A stretch of DNA of 64,000 nt from positions 124,001 to 188,000 of the forward strand of contig CAVTOO010000008.1 of the NCBI GenBank assembly GCA_963736355.1. Direction: 5' to 3'. Position 1 is the first letter of the stretch, and every line of letters starts with the position of its first letter. Shown here piece after piece: positions 19,015-28,537 of the stretch. The notes under the pieces are model-generated. The model was not told where the DNA came from. It was given only the letters and a program-made list of their open reading frames with translations, and did no database searches. The DNA comes from CAVTOO01 sp963736355 (lineage in GTDB: Bacteria > Pseudomonadota > Alphaproteobacteria > Rhizobiales > Xanthobacteraceae). The translations under genes were made by a program, and so were the position numbers.

Positions 19015-20308
19015 TGGATCGCATTCGCATCGTCGGCGGCAACAGCCTGAACGGCACAATCCCCATCTCCGGGGCCAAGAATGCCGCGCTGCCTTTGATG
19101 ATTGCGGGTCTTCTGACCAAGGAGACGCTGATCCTCGATAATGTGCCGCGTCTGGCCGATGTCGTGCAGCTGCAGCGCATCCTGTCCAACCACGGCCTCG
19201 ACATCATGACGGCCGGCAAGAAGCCCGGCGACGGCGAATATCAGGGCCAGACGCTCCACATCTCCGCCGCCAGCATCGTCGACACCACCGCGCCTTACGA
19301 ACTCGTCTCGAAGATGCGCGCCAGCTTCTGGGTCATCGCGCCGCTGCTCGCGCGCATGGGCGAGGCGAAGGTCTCGCTGCCGGGCGGCTGCGCCATCGGC
19401 ACGCGTCCGGTCGATCTGTTGCTCGACGCGCTGGAAAAGCTCGGCGTGCAGATCGAGATCGACGCCGGCTATGTCATCGCCCGCGCCCCGAAGGGATTGC
19501 AGGGCGGCGATATTGCGTTTCCCGAAGGTCACCGTGTCGGCGGCACGCATGTCGCGCTCATGGCCGCCTCGCTGGCCAACGGCACGACGCGCATCACAAA
19601 TGCGGCCTGCGAGCCCGAGATCGTCGATGTCGCCGATTGCCTCAACAAGATGGGCGCGAAGATCTCCGGCGCCGGAACGCCGACCATCATCATCGAGGGT
19701 GTCGACCAAGCTGAACGGCGCGCGCCACACGGTGCTGCCCGATCGCATCGAGACCGGCACCTACGCCATGGCGGTCGCCATGACCGGCGGCGATGTCAAT
19801 CTGCTCGGGGCCCGGACGCAATTGCTGCAGTCGGCGTTCGACGTGCTGACCAAAGTCGGGGTCAAGGTCACCGAGACCAATGACGGCGTGCGTGTCTCGC
19901 GCAACGGCGCGGGCATCAGCCCGGTCGATGTGATCGACTGCGCCGTTCCCCGGCTTCCCGACCGATCTGCAGGCGCAGTTCATGGCGCTGATGACGCGCG
20001 CCAAGGGCACCTCGCACATCACCGAGACGATCTTCGAGAACCGCTTCATGCATGTGCAGGAGCTGGCGCGCTTCGGTGCGCGCATCCATCTCGACGGCGA
20101 GACCGCGACCATCGAGGGCGTCGACCGTCTGCGCGGCGCGCCGGTGATGGCGACGGATCTGCGCGCGTCGGTGTCGCTCGTCATCGCCGGACTGGCGGCC
20201 GAAGGCGAGACCATCGTCAACCGCGTCTATCATCTCGATCGCGGCTTCGAGCGCCTCGAGGACAAGCTCTCGGCGTGCGGCGCCAGCATCGAGCGGATTA
20301 CGGGTTAA
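19015..20308 (+). CDS. murA: UDP-N-acetylglucosamine 1-carboxyvinyltransferase (two frameshifts)
   Basis: MurA adds enolpyruvate to UDP-GlcNAc, the first committed step of peptidoglycan synthesis, and is the fosfomycin target. The N-terminal SGAKNAALPL motif and the loop cysteine in LPGGCAIGTRPVDL (about residue 125) are present. The frame shifts at about 19,706 (one extra C) and again near 19,950, just before the PGFPTDLQAQF motif; the last part ends ASIERITG at 20308. All three pieces together give about 430 residues, the normal length. The gene is essential in nearly all bacteria, so these shifts are almost surely sequence errors. Confidence 0.92.
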
Positions 20309-20357
20309 GCGCATGATCCGGAAAAGTGGGAACCGGTTTTCCGACAAGATCATGCGC
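20309..20357. repeat. Intergenic palindromic repeat, copy 1
   Basis: A 49-base inverted repeat begins immediately after the murA stop. Its outer arms are GCGCATGATC and GATCATGCGC, and its core is AAGTGGGAACCGGTTTT, containing a CCGGTT hairpin. Two related copies occur at 22,654 and 45,528. Such elements are scattered through Bradyrhizobium-like genomes at 3' ends of genes and may stabilise or end transcripts. Confidence 0.85.
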
Positions 20358-20376
20358 AAGAGAAAGAACTTAGCTT

Positions 20377-20796
20377 ATGGATGCGCGGCGTCTCATCGCA
20401 CTCGACGAAGACGATCTCGCGGTGATCTCCACGCATGTGCAGGACTCCGCGCTGCGCGTCGGCGAAATCCGCTGGCGTCCGGCGGAAAAGCGTCTTGTTC
20501 TCGGCATCAATCGCATGGATCTGGACGAGATCGTCGCCGGCAAGGTCCAGTGCCGGAAGCTGGTGTCGGCGCTGCGCTTCGACCGCGTGCTGGCCTGCCA
20601 GTCCCGCGGCATCGACATGACGCAGCCGGGCATCGAGCTGCATCTGCTCGGCCTTGAATTCCACCCCGGCGCTGCCCCTGGCGGCACGGTGGCGCTGCTG
20701 TTCGGCTCGGGCGGCGTTCTGCGGCTTGAGGTCGAATGCCTCGAATGCGAACTGGCCGATCTCGGCCTTGCCGAGGTTTCAACGGCGGTGGAATGA
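20377..20796 (+). CDS. DUF2948 family protein
   Basis: The 139-residue soluble protein starts MDARRLIALDEDDLAVIS, typical of the DUF2948 family. It has no known activity. The place between murA and hisD is conserved across Rhizobiales, and this supports the call. It is separated from murA by the palindromic repeat. Confidence 0.85.
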   Translation: MDARRLIALDEDDLAVISTHVQDSALRVGEIRWRPAEKRLVLGINRMDLDEIVAGKVQCRKLVSALRFDRVLACQSRGIDMTQPGIELHLLGLEFHPGAAPGGTVALLFGSGGVLRLEVECLECELADLGLAEVSTAVE

Positions 20797-20870
20797 CGGC
20801 GACAGATTGTTGACGGTTTGCTACTACAAAGACCCCTCAATACACGCCAGATCAGCATTGTTCATTCGCC

Positions 20871-22161
20871 ATGCCCCTTCGCCTCAATTCATCATCTGCC
20901 GATTTCGCCAGGCGCTTTGACGAGCTCCTGGCCCAGAAGCGCGAAGTCTCCCCCGACGTGGAGGCGGCCGCGCGGGCCATCGTCGATGACGTGCGCGCGC
21001 GAGGCGATGCGGCGCTGATCGAGGCGACGCGCAAATTCGACCGGCTTGAGCTGACGGCCGCGACGATGCGCGTCAGTGCCGCCGAGATCGATGCGGCAGA
21101 GAAATCCTGCGCGCCGGAAACGATGGCCGCGCTGCATCTGGCGCGCGACCGGATCGAAACCTTTCACCGCCGCCAGAAGCCCAAGGATGATCGCTTCATC
21201 GATGGCCTCGGCGTCGAGCTCGGCGCACGCTGGAGCGCGATCGATGCCGTCGGTCTGTATGTCCCCGGCGGCTCGGCGGCTTATCCCTCATCGGTGCTGA
21301 TGAATGCCGTGCCGGCCATGGTCGCCGGCGTTGCCGCGCGTCGTCATGGTGGTGCCGTCGCCCGACGGCAAACTCAATCCGCTGGTGCTGGCGGCAGCGA
21401 AGCTTGCCGGTGTCAGCGAGATTTATCGCGTCGGTGGCGCGCAGGCGATTGCGGCCTTGGCTTACGGCACCGCCACGATTGCGCCGGTCGCCAAGATCGT
21501 CGGCCCCGGCAATGCCTATGTCGCCGCCGCCAAGCGTCTGGTGTTTGGCAAGGTCGGCATCGACATGATCGCCGGCCCCTCCGAAGTGCTCGTCATCGCC
21601 GACGATGGCGCCAATCCGCAATGGATCGCCGCCGATCTTCTGGCGCAGGCCGAGCACGATGCGAGCGCGCAGGCGCTGCTGATCACCGATTCTGATGAGA
21701 TCGCCGCAGGCGTCGAGCGCGCGCTCGAAAGCCAGCTGGCGACGCTGCCGCGCAAGGCCATCGCGGCCGCCTCCTGGCGCGATTTCGGCGCCATCATCCG
21801 CGTCGCCGATATCGAGGACGCCGTGCCGCTCGCCAATGCGATTGCCGCCGAGCATCTTGAAATCATGGTGGCCGATGCCGAAGCGCTCGCCGAGCGCATC
21901 ACCAATGCCGGCGCGATTTTCTTAGGGTCCCACACGCCCGAAGCCATCGGCGATTATGTCGGCGGCTCCAACCACGTGCTGCCGACGGCGCGCTCGGCGC
22001 GGTTCTCGTCCGGCCTCGGCGTGCTCGATTTCATGAAGCGCACCTCGGTGCTGCGCACGGGCGCCGAACAACTGCGCGCGCTGGGACCTGCCGCAATCGC
22101 GCTCGGCGAGGCGGAAGGGCTGCACGCGCATGCGCGCTCGGTCGCTATACGGATGAATTAA
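20871..22161 (+). CDS. hisD: Histidinol dehydrogenase (one frameshift)
   Basis: HisD oxidises L-histidinol to histidine in two NAD-dependent steps, the end of histidine synthesis. About 430 residues when joined. Motifs seen: GLYVPGGSAAYPSSVLMN, GPGNAYVAAAKRLVFG, GPSEVLVIAD, and the zinc/substrate region AEHLEIM with NHVLPT and FMKRTS near the C-terminus. An extra C near 21,336 breaks the frame between AVPAMVAGVA and RVVMVVPSPDG. ATG 20871 gives the usual N-terminus. The next gene (UPF0262) begins 3 bases after the stop. Confidence 0.94.
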
Positions 22162-22163
22162 AA

Positions 22164-22661
22164 ATGACCGGCGCGTCGTCCAACGATGACGCCAACAACC
22201 GCATCGTCGCGGTCACGCTCGACGAGGCCTCGATCGGCCGTTCCGGTCCCGACATCGAACATGAGCGCGCGGTTGCGATCTACGATCTGATCGAAGCCAA
22301 TCTGTTTGCGCCCGAGGGCGCGTCGTCGGGGCCTTATGCGCTGCATCTGGCCATCACCGGCGACAGGCTGGCGTTCGACATCCGCCGCGCGGACGGAACA
22401 CCGGTTGTCGCGCATCTGTTGTCGCTCAATCCGTTTCGCCGCATCGTCAAAGACTATTTCATGATCTGCGACAGCTACTATCAGGCGATCCGCACGGCGA
22501 GCCCTGAGCGCATCGAGGCCATCGACATGGGTCGGCGCGGCATCCATGACGACGGTTCGCGCACGCTGATGGAGCGCCTGGAAGGCAAGGTGCGCATGGA
22601 TTTCGAAACCGCGCGCCGCCTGTTCACGCTGATCTCCGTTCTGCACTGGAAGGGCGCATGA
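22164..22661 (+). CDS. UPF0262 family protein
   Basis: This 165-residue protein matches the UPF0262 family (segments RIVAVTLDEASIGRS, IEHERAVAIYDLIE and LNPFRRIVKDYFMICDSYYQ). It is found downstream of hisD in many alphaproteobacteria and has no assigned function. The start is 3 bases after the hisD stop, so the two are cotranscribed. Its TGA stop lies inside the second palindromic repeat. Confidence 0.88.
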   Translation: MTGASSNDDANNRIVAVTLDEASIGRSGPDIEHERAVAIYDLIEANLFAPEGASSGPYALHLAITGDRLAFDIRRADGTPVVAHLLSLNPFRRIVKDYFMICDSYYQAIRTASPERIEAIDMGRRGIHDDGSRTLMERLEGKVRMDFETARRLFTLISVLHWKGA

Positions 22662-22702
22662 TCCCGAAAAGTGGGAACCGGTTTTCGGATCAGATCATGC
22701 GC
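22654..22702. repeat. Intergenic palindromic repeat, copy 2
   Basis: This 49-base element is nearly identical to copy 1 at 20,309, with arms GCGCATGATC and GATCATGCGC around the AAGTGGGAACCGGTTTT core. Its first bases supply the last codons and the TGA stop of the UPF0262 gene. A partial arm (GGCGCATGATCGCG) recurs at 22,715 over the start of the next gene. Confidence 0.85.
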
Positions 22703-22719
22703 GACGAGAAAGCCGGCGC

Positions 22720-23187
22720 ATGATCGCGACGTTGCGGAGTCGCGCGCCGCAATCGGTGCTGTTTGCCTGCGCGCTCAATTCGGTGCGCTCGCCGATGGCC
22801 GCCGGCCTGTTGCGGCAGATGATGCCGGGCGCGATCTATGTCGGGTCCGCGGGCGCGCGCACGGATGCGCTCGATCCGTTTGCGGTCGAGGCCATGGCCG
22901 AAATCGGGATCGACATCTCAGGTCACAAGCCGATGACATTTGCCGAGCTTGATGACTGGGAAGGTCTCAATTTCGATCTCATCGTCACATTGTCGCCGGA
23001 AGCCCATCACGTCGCGCTCGATCTGACCCGGCGACTCGCGGCCGACGTCGAATACTGGCCGACGCCGGATCCCACCGCGACCGAAGGCAGCCGCGATCAG
23101 CGCCTCATGGCCTATCGCGAGGTCCGCGATCAACTGATGGAACGCATTCGTGCCAGATTTTCTCAAGGCAGTGGGCCGGTCGAATAG
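22720..23187 (+). CDS. Low-molecular-weight protein tyrosine phosphatase-like protein
   Basis: This 155-residue protein has the phosphate-binding loop C-x5-R in FACALNSVRSPMA (about residues 16-28) and an Asp-Pro in WPTPDPTA that fits the general-acid position of the LMW-PTP/ArsC-like family. It may dephosphorylate proteins or reduce arsenate; I cannot separate these. In related genomes it sits between UPF0262 and infA/maf; here maf follows directly and infA is missing. Confidence 0.8.
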   Translation: MIATLRSRAPQSVLFACALNSVRSPMAAGLLRQMMPGAIYVGSAGARTDALDPFAVEAMAEIGIDISGHKPMTFAELDDWEGLNFDLIVTLSPEAHHVALDLTRRLAADVEYWPTPDPTATEGSRDQRLMAYREVRDQLMERIRARFSQGSGPVE

Positions 23188-23239
23188 GCCGGTTGTCCCG
23201 GCCCGTCTCTTCCGCTAGACGGAACAAAAGAGGTTTCCG

Positions 23240-23866
23240 ATGAACGTCCGTCCCAAACTCGTGCTCGCGTCCGGTTCGCCGCGCCGTCTGGCGTTGCTCA
23301 ACCAGGCTGGCATTGAGCCCGATGCGTTGCGCCCGGCGGATGTCGACGAGACACCGAAGAAGGGCGAGCTGCCGCGCGCCTGCGCCAACCGCCTGGCGTT
23401 CGCCAAGGGCAACACCGCGCTGAGATCCGTCGAGCTCGACGATGAATTGCGCGGCGCCTTCGTGCTCGCCGCCGATACGGTGGTCGCGGTCGGCCGCCGC
23501 ATCCTGCCGAAGGCCGAATTGATCGATGAGGCGTCGCAATGCCTGCGGCTGTTGTCGGGCCGCAACCATCGCGTCTACACCGCGATCTGCGTCGTCACGC
23601 CCAAGGGCGCGTTCCGCCAGCGCCTCGTCGAGACGCGCGTGCGTTTCCGCAGGCTCACCGAAGAAGACATCAGCGCCTATCTCGCGTCGGGCGAATGGCA
23701 GGGCAAGGCCGGCGGCTACGCCGCGCAGGGCATTGCCGGGTCCTTCATCGTGAAAATGGTCGGCTCCTATTCCAACGTCGTCGGTCTGCCGCTGCATGAG
23801 ACCATGACGCTGCTCGACGGCGAGGGCTTCCCGATCCGTGCCGGCTGGGTCAACAGCGCGGCTTGA
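23240..23866 (+). CDS. maf: Maf-family nucleotide pyrophosphatase
   Basis: This 208-residue Maf protein hydrolyses non-canonical or regulatory nucleoside triphosphates and has been linked to septum control. The N-terminal signature LASGSPRRLALLNQAGI, the catalytic ADTVV segment (about residues 77-81) and GEWQGKAGGYAAQGIAGSF are all present. The gene is followed after 17 bases by yacG, a common pairing. Confidence 0.92.
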   Translation: MNVRPKLVLASGSPRRLALLNQAGIEPDALRPADVDETPKKGELPRACANRLAFAKGNTALRSVELDDELRGAFVLAADTVVAVGRRILPKAELIDEASQCLRLLSGRNHRVYTAICVVTPKGAFRQRLVETRVRFRRLTEEDISAYLASGEWQGKAGGYAAQGIAGSFIVKMVGSYSNVVGLPLHETMTLLDGEGFPIRAGWVNSAA

Positions 23867-23883
23867 TCGTCAAAGGAGGCGGC

Positions 23884-24080
23884 ATGGCAACGCCCAAACA
23901 GACAAGCCCCGATCTCGCGCCCGGCAAGCCGTGCCCCATCTGCGGGCGGCCGGCGGCAGTCGAGTTCCGGCCGTTCTGCTCCGCGCGCTGCAAGGATGTC
24001 GATCTCAACCGCTGGCTCTCGGGCAGCTATGTGGTGCCCGGCAAGCCGGAGGAGGACGAGGACGGCGATGGGGGGCATGA
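23884..24080 (+). CDS. yacG: DNA gyrase inhibitor YacG (frame lost at a G run)
   Basis: This small zinc protein binds gyrase and blocks DNA binding. The zinc ligands CPIC and FCSARC are seen, followed by KDVDLNRWLSGSYVVPG. GGAGG lies 5 bases before ATG 23884. As written, the frame has no stop and runs on through the downstream tRNA-Phe gene, which is not credible. Adding one G to the six-G run at 24,070-24,075 gives a normal acidic tail and a stop at 24078-24080, about 65 residues. I take that as the true end. Confidence 0.82.
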
Positions 24081-24169
24081 TCCCCTGCTCGGATCTGCCG
24101 TGTTGACTGGCCTGTCGCCCGACCAAAACCTCAGGAATCAGGCCGATTTAACGACCTTTTCCGACCGGC

Positions 24170-24198
24170 TGGACACGCCGCGGCAGCGCCCCTATAAA
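24170..24198 (+). promoter_or_regulatory. Candidate sigma-70 promoter for tRNA-Phe
   Basis: TGGACA (24170-24175) and TATAAA (24193-24198) are separated by exactly 17 bases, close to the housekeeping consensus. The expected start point lies about 30 bases before the tRNA-Phe 5' end. Confidence 0.65.
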
Positions 24199-24237
24199 CG
24201 CGCGCTCTTCCAAGGTATCCCGTTCGCGGGACCCGGC

Positions 24238-24313
24238 GCCCAGGTAGCTCAGTTGGTAGAGCATGCGACTGAAAATCGCAGTGTCGGTGGTTCGATCCCG
24301 CCCCTGGGCACCA
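24238..24313 (+). tRNA. tRNA-Phe (anticodon GAA)
   Basis: A complete cloverleaf is visible: acceptor GCCCAGG/CCTGGGC, D-arm GCTCAGTTGGTAGAGC, anticodon loop CTGAAAA (anticodon GAA), T-loop TTCGATC, and encoded CCA. The 3' end borders a lower-GC accessory stretch, as is common for tRNA genes used as integration sites. Confidence 0.97.
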
Positions 24314-25039
24314 TGATTGTCCTGTCTGCAAGGCGAAAGTCGCTGCTGAAGAAAGTGGCAGCGCAGACGATACCGGCTTCGACGATGAGGTTGGAGAGCC
24401 TTACGGCTGGAGACTGCTTATCGGTAAATGCCCGCGATGTAAAACTCCGATCGCTGCTCAATCTCGACAGACCAGCTTTAAAGGTTGGGAAGGTGACGAG
24501 ATGGACGTCTGGTCTGATCCGGTGCGTGTGCATCCAAAGCCGCCAAAGACATTTGCAAGTTTTCGTATTCCAAACACCGTTACAACTTCACTGACTGAAG
24601 CCGACATCGCGTTACAAGGTAACGCAAACCTTGCAGCTTGCGTGATGTTCGGGCGCGCGCTGGAAGGTCTTTGCAGAGATGTATTATTCACGCGCGAAGA
24701 GAAAAAAGCGATTGAGAGAGGGAACCAGCAAGAAACGGCTGATGCTCGCGGACGGGATCAAGCAGTTAAAAGAGAAGGGTATAATCGATAATCGCTTGTT
24801 TGACTGGAGCCAGCACCTCCATGCTTTTCGCAATTCTTGCTGCCGACCCTGACATGGAGGGAGTGTCAATTACCCGCGATGATGCTGAAGATCTGCAGGT
24901 CTTCGTTTATGCGATCACCGAATACGTCTACGATTTGGCTGAACGCTACGAGGAGTTCAAAGAGCGACAGGCTGAACGTAAACGGCCTAAAGCGCAGCGC
25001 AGCAGAGATGTTTGCCTCTGTGATAAAGAAGTCGACTGA
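24313..25039 (+). CDS. DUF4145 (HEPN-like) protein with zinc-ribbon start, frameshifted
   Basis: Read with corrections, the protein begins near CPVCKAKVAAEE and has a second CPRC pair about 40 residues on, a zinc-ribbon-like start. A helical DUF4145 domain follows (LTEADIALQGNANLAACVMF, GRALEGLCRDVLF, then GIKQLKEKGIIDNRLFDWSQ and HAFRN). Frameshifts occur near 24,730 and 24,827, and the start is also out of frame with the ATG at 24313. From memory, DUF4145 belongs to the HEPN-like fold and is often found with restriction systems. The usual RNxxAH motif reads RNLAAD here, so the key His is missing or mis-sequenced. Base composition is lower in GC than the flanks. Function unknown. Confidence 0.65.
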
Positions 25040-25048
25040 AAATGGTGG

Positions 25049-25607
25049 TTAGCTTCGCCGCCTGCTTTTGTGTTGAGGCAGCTTGCTCCAAAACTTCTCT
25101 ATAGACGTCCAGGTTCTTTCTATTCGTCGATCGATTCTTGTCAAATCTTTCAGGTACAGCGTCGGGTGATTGTAGCGGACAGCAAGTGACGCGTCGAAAA
25201 TCGACGGACGCAATGAGCTGCGCTGACGCCTACGTGTCCCCTTCGACGTTTTGAAATTGTAAATAGGATGTACGTGAGTGTGAGCGACAATATTCCGTAA
25301 TGGCACGAGAGCATTCACTCGTTTACGCAAATTCGTCCATTCCCGCAGTCGCTTGGGCTGCTTTGCAGTCTTGTTTTGGGGAGCAAACCGGAACTTCATC
25401 AGTATGTCGATGATCCGCAGGCGAGCCTGAAAGCCATTGATTGAGTAGTAAACTGCGGATGGAAGGTTGCGGTGGCGAGTCAACAAGCGCGTCGAATACC
25501 GCCTCCAAATTGTCTTCTAAGAAACGCCATTCGCTCAGAATGCGACCCATCATTTCGAAGACGAGAGCCTGCTCCTTTTCGTCCGAGATTCTCTTCTTTA
25601 GCGCCAT
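25049..25607 (-). CDS. Hypothetical protein with HEPN-like RNxxxH motif, one frameshift
   Basis: Joined over a shift near 25,440 this is about 185 residues: MALKKRISDEKEQALVFEMM, helices ILSEWRFLEDNLEAVFDALV, then SINGFQARLRIIDILMKFRF and LRNIVAHTHVHP. The RNIVAH motif (R-x4-H) in a helical context is typical of HEPN proteins, many of which are RNases. The family is not one I can name. It converges tail-to-tail with the DUF4145 gene, 9 bases apart, in the same lower-GC stretch next to tRNA-Phe. A role in defence or as a toxin is possible but is only an inference. Confidence 0.5.
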
Positions 25608-26049
25608 CTAGGGTGTCCCGAAGATTAGTGTCCCATAGCGCATCATATCGCCTCATCGCAGCTCACGCTCCTGCGGGTAGGAATGTGGGTAGCTAGTTTC
25701 TGCGTATTCAGATTGTTTAGCAATAGCAATGGCTTGGAACGCAAGTTAGAGTCAGCCCGGGGCCCCATTTCTTCTCGATCTCCCCAATCGCGATTTCACA
25801 CGGTCACGCTTCGCGGACCTAACGTTTTTGCGCATGTCATAGCGTCTGGTCTTCCTGTGACTGGATAACGCCGGAATTGTTCTCCTGATGATTTTCAGAT
25901 TCGCTTTTCTGCGTGACGCGTTTGACGGAGGTGGTCGGGCAGTCAGCTTCGGTGAAGCATCCGCTTCCGGGGCTGCACTGGTGTTGCGAGCGCAATGAGT
26001 TTTCTGGCTGTGAACCGGCGACACCAAAAGCGCTTCCTTGATGTGATCA
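25608..26049. other. Intergenic stretch at the right end of the tRNA-Phe island
   Basis: About 440 bases without a gene I can support. A frame on the minus strand (25752-26069) is rich in Arg and Lys with no family signal or ribosome binding site. The heptamer GTGTCCC occurs twice close together near 25,615 and 25,630. I found no integrase fragment and no copy of the tRNA-Phe 3' end that would mark the far attachment site. Confidence 0.4.
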
Positions 26050-27241
26050 ATGTCTTTTCTTCCTGACACGTTCAGTGGCCGTGGCCGCGCGATTCCGATT
26101 CTCGGCCTGATCCAGATGCTCGGCTGGGGCGCGACGTTCTATGCGCCCGCGTTGGCCGCGCCGAATCTTGCGGCTGATCTCGGCTGGTCGCTCACCTTTG
26201 CCGTCAGCGGCGTGACCATCGGATTGATTGTCGCAGGACTAGGCTCGCCGTTTGCGACGAGACTCGTGCGTCGTCACGGCGGACACGTTGCCATCGCAAT
26301 CGGCGCGCTTGTCACGGCGTCGGGTCTCCTGGCGCTGACGATGGTCTCTCATCGGATCGCCTTTGTCGCCGCATGGATATGGCTTGGGGTCGGCATGTCG
26401 CTGGTGTTGTCCGAGCCGAGCTACGTGACGCTCGCGCAGATTTTCCGCAGCCGGGCGCGGGCGCCCGATGGTGCTGATCTCGATGATGGCGGGCCTCGCA
26501 GGCCCGATCAGCTGGTTTGCGACCTATCACTTGATGCAGATCGGAAGCTGGCGGACGCCTTTCATCGTCTACGCGGCGATTTTCGCGCTGGTTGCAGCGC
26601 CTCTGGTGGCTTTCGTCCTCCCGCGCCCGACGGCGGAGACGGCTGACACCGTGCAGTCACCGTCGGAGCCCGTTCGTGCGGTGTGGCCGCCGCGCGGCAT
26701 GCCGCTGTGGCTGCAGGTCGCAGGCTTCTCGGCCTACGCCTTTACGATCTCTGCCACGCTCGCGCACTTCATTCCGATGATGCAGCGCGCCGGTATCGAT
26801 CCGGGCACGGCGGTTGCCATCGCAACGCTCACGGGTCCCGTCCAGTTGGCGATCCGGCTGTTCGAACTGATTGTCGGTCAGCGCTCGCATCCGCTCTACA
26901 TTGCGCGCGTTGCGATCGTGACCTTCGTCGCCGCCTTCAGCGTCGCGCTGATCGCGGGCTTCTCGATACCGGCGGCAATCGCCTTTGTGGTGCTGATGGG
27001 GATTGCCAATGGCGTCCTGACCATTGCGCGCGGGGTGCTGCCGCTCGCGATGTTCGGTCATGTCGGTTATCCGCAGGTCGCCGGCATTTTTGGATTCGTC
27101 AGCCTGGGATCGCAGGCCTTTGGACCTCTGGTGATCGCCATTGTCATCGAACGCGGATCAGATGCCGCCGCGCTTGCGATCCTGGCCGGGTTTGTCACGT
27201 TCTCCACCGTGTGCTTCGCACTGCTGCGGCGTCCGTCTTAA
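26050..27241 (+). CDS. MFS transporter (one frameshift)
   Basis: About 397 residues and 12 membrane helices after correcting a shift near 26,462. The N-terminal half starts MSFLPDTFSGRGRAIPILGL and includes GWGATFYAPALAAPNLAADL, typical of small-molecule MFS carriers; the loop between helices 2 and 3 holds RLVRRHGGH. The C-terminal half (from MMAGLAGPISWFATYHLMQ) is intact. Substrate unknown. It is a single gene with no evident partner. Confidence 0.8.
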
Positions 27242-27535
27242 CGCGCCGGCCGTGCCGGTTCCCAAATCGCGCACCCACTTCGGGCAATCACCTGACCTAT
27301 CGACCGGCGAGGTGCCGCGGCCAAAATGCCGCGGATTTCCAGTAAGGCCCGGATTTATTGATGTTTTTACCTTAATGCCTACAAAGCACGCGCCGCCTGT
27401 CACCAATTTTCGGTTTCATTGATTGAAATAAACCTCAAACGGCTGGCCCACGCCGGGGGGCTTCCTATAGGTTGCGCGCAGGCCATTGCCCTTTGAATCA
27501 GCGGGAAACGCCGCGGCATGCGCCAGGAGGAACAT

Positions 27536-28513
27536 ATGAAGTTTATTCGTCACTCAGTTACAGCCATTGTCGCTGCAGCGGCCATGACCGCGGCCGCCGC
27601 CACATCCGCGTTTGCGGCGTGGCCGATGGACAAGCAGATGACCATCGTCGTCAACTGGCCCGCGGGCACAGGCGCCGACGTTCTCGGCCGCATCATCGCC
27701 GATGGGCTTCAGAAGAAGTGGGGCAACACCATCATCATCGAAAACCGTCCGGGTGCTACCGGCAACATCGGTCAGGCCTATGTCGCCAAGGCCGCGCCGG
27801 ATGGCTACACATGGATTCACACTTCGCCGGGACCGGCCGCCAACAACATGGTGAGCTTCCGTAATCTTCCTTACAACCCGCTGACGGACTTCACGTCGAT
27901 TACGATGACGAACGAGACCGACATGATTCTCGTCGCGCGTAACGGCCTGGGGAAGGACCTCAAGGAAATTATCGCGAAGGCGAAGGCTAACCCGGAATCG
28001 ATCAAGCTCGCGCATCCGGGCGCCGGCACCTACGCTCACATGCTCGGACTGCGCATCGAGGAAGCCACCGGCGTCAAGTTCAACATGGTGCCGTACAAGG
28101 GTTCGCCGCAGATGCTGCCGGACTTGATGTCGGGCCAGATCGATCTCATCGGCGATCAAATCCCGACCTATGTCGCGCAGGCCAATGCCGGCAAGGTCAC
28201 GCCCGTTGCCACCTTCGGCACGGTGCGCTCGCCGCTGCTGCCCAATGTGCCGACGATGAAGGAACTCGGCTTCGACATTCTGGCCGCTCCCTGGTACGGC
28301 CTGCAGGGCCCGAAGGGCATTCCCGCCGACATCGCCGACAAGATGGCGAAAGCCGTCGCGGAAGTGCTCAAGGACCCGGCGAATCAGGAGAAGCTGAAGG
28401 CTGCGAACTATCAGCCGAAGACATCTTCGCCGGCCGAATTCACCAAGACCATCCAGGACGAAGTCGCGACCTGGGGTCCGGTGATCAAGAAGCACAACCT
28501 GTACATCGACTAA
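27536..28513 (+). CDS. Tripartite tricarboxylate transporter substrate-binding protein (Bug family)
   Basis: This is a 325-residue periplasmic binding protein with a signal peptide (MKFIRHSVTAIVAAAAMTAA...FAAWP). The Bug/TctC marks VVNWPAGTGADVLGRIIADG, IIENRPGATGNIG and PYKGSPQMLPDLMSGQIDL are clear. Such proteins capture carboxylates or related small molecules for TctAB permeases, but no permease gene is nearby, as is common for the many orphan Bug proteins. AGGAGG lies 6 bases before ATG 27536. A strong terminator follows. Confidence 0.92.
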   Translation: MKFIRHSVTAIVAAAAMTAAAATSAFAAWPMDKQMTIVVNWPAGTGADVLGRIIADGLQKKWGNTIIIENRPGATGNIGQAYVAKAAPDGYTWIHTSPGPAANNMVSFRNLPYNPLTDFTSITMTNETDMILVARNGLGKDLKEIIAKAKANPESIKLAHPGAGTYAHMLGLRIEEATGVKFNMVPYKGSPQMLPDLMSGQIDLIGDQIPTYVAQANAGKVTPVATFGTVRSPLLPNVPTMKELGFDILAAPWYGLQGPKGIPADIADKMAKAVAEVLKDPANQEKLKAANYQPKTSSPAEFTKTIQDEVATWGPVIKKHNLYID

Positions 28514-28537
28514 TTCTGCAATCTGAATTGCAGGCGG

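Noticed and set aside
23884..24594. A long yacG-to-island fusion reading through tRNA-Phe
   Set aside because: The frame passes through a functional-looking tRNA gene. A single missing G in a homopolymer explains the lost stop.
25613..25640. GTGTCCC twice near 25.6 kb as a copy of the CTAGTGTCCC element
   Set aside because: Only seven bases match and no inverted arm is present.
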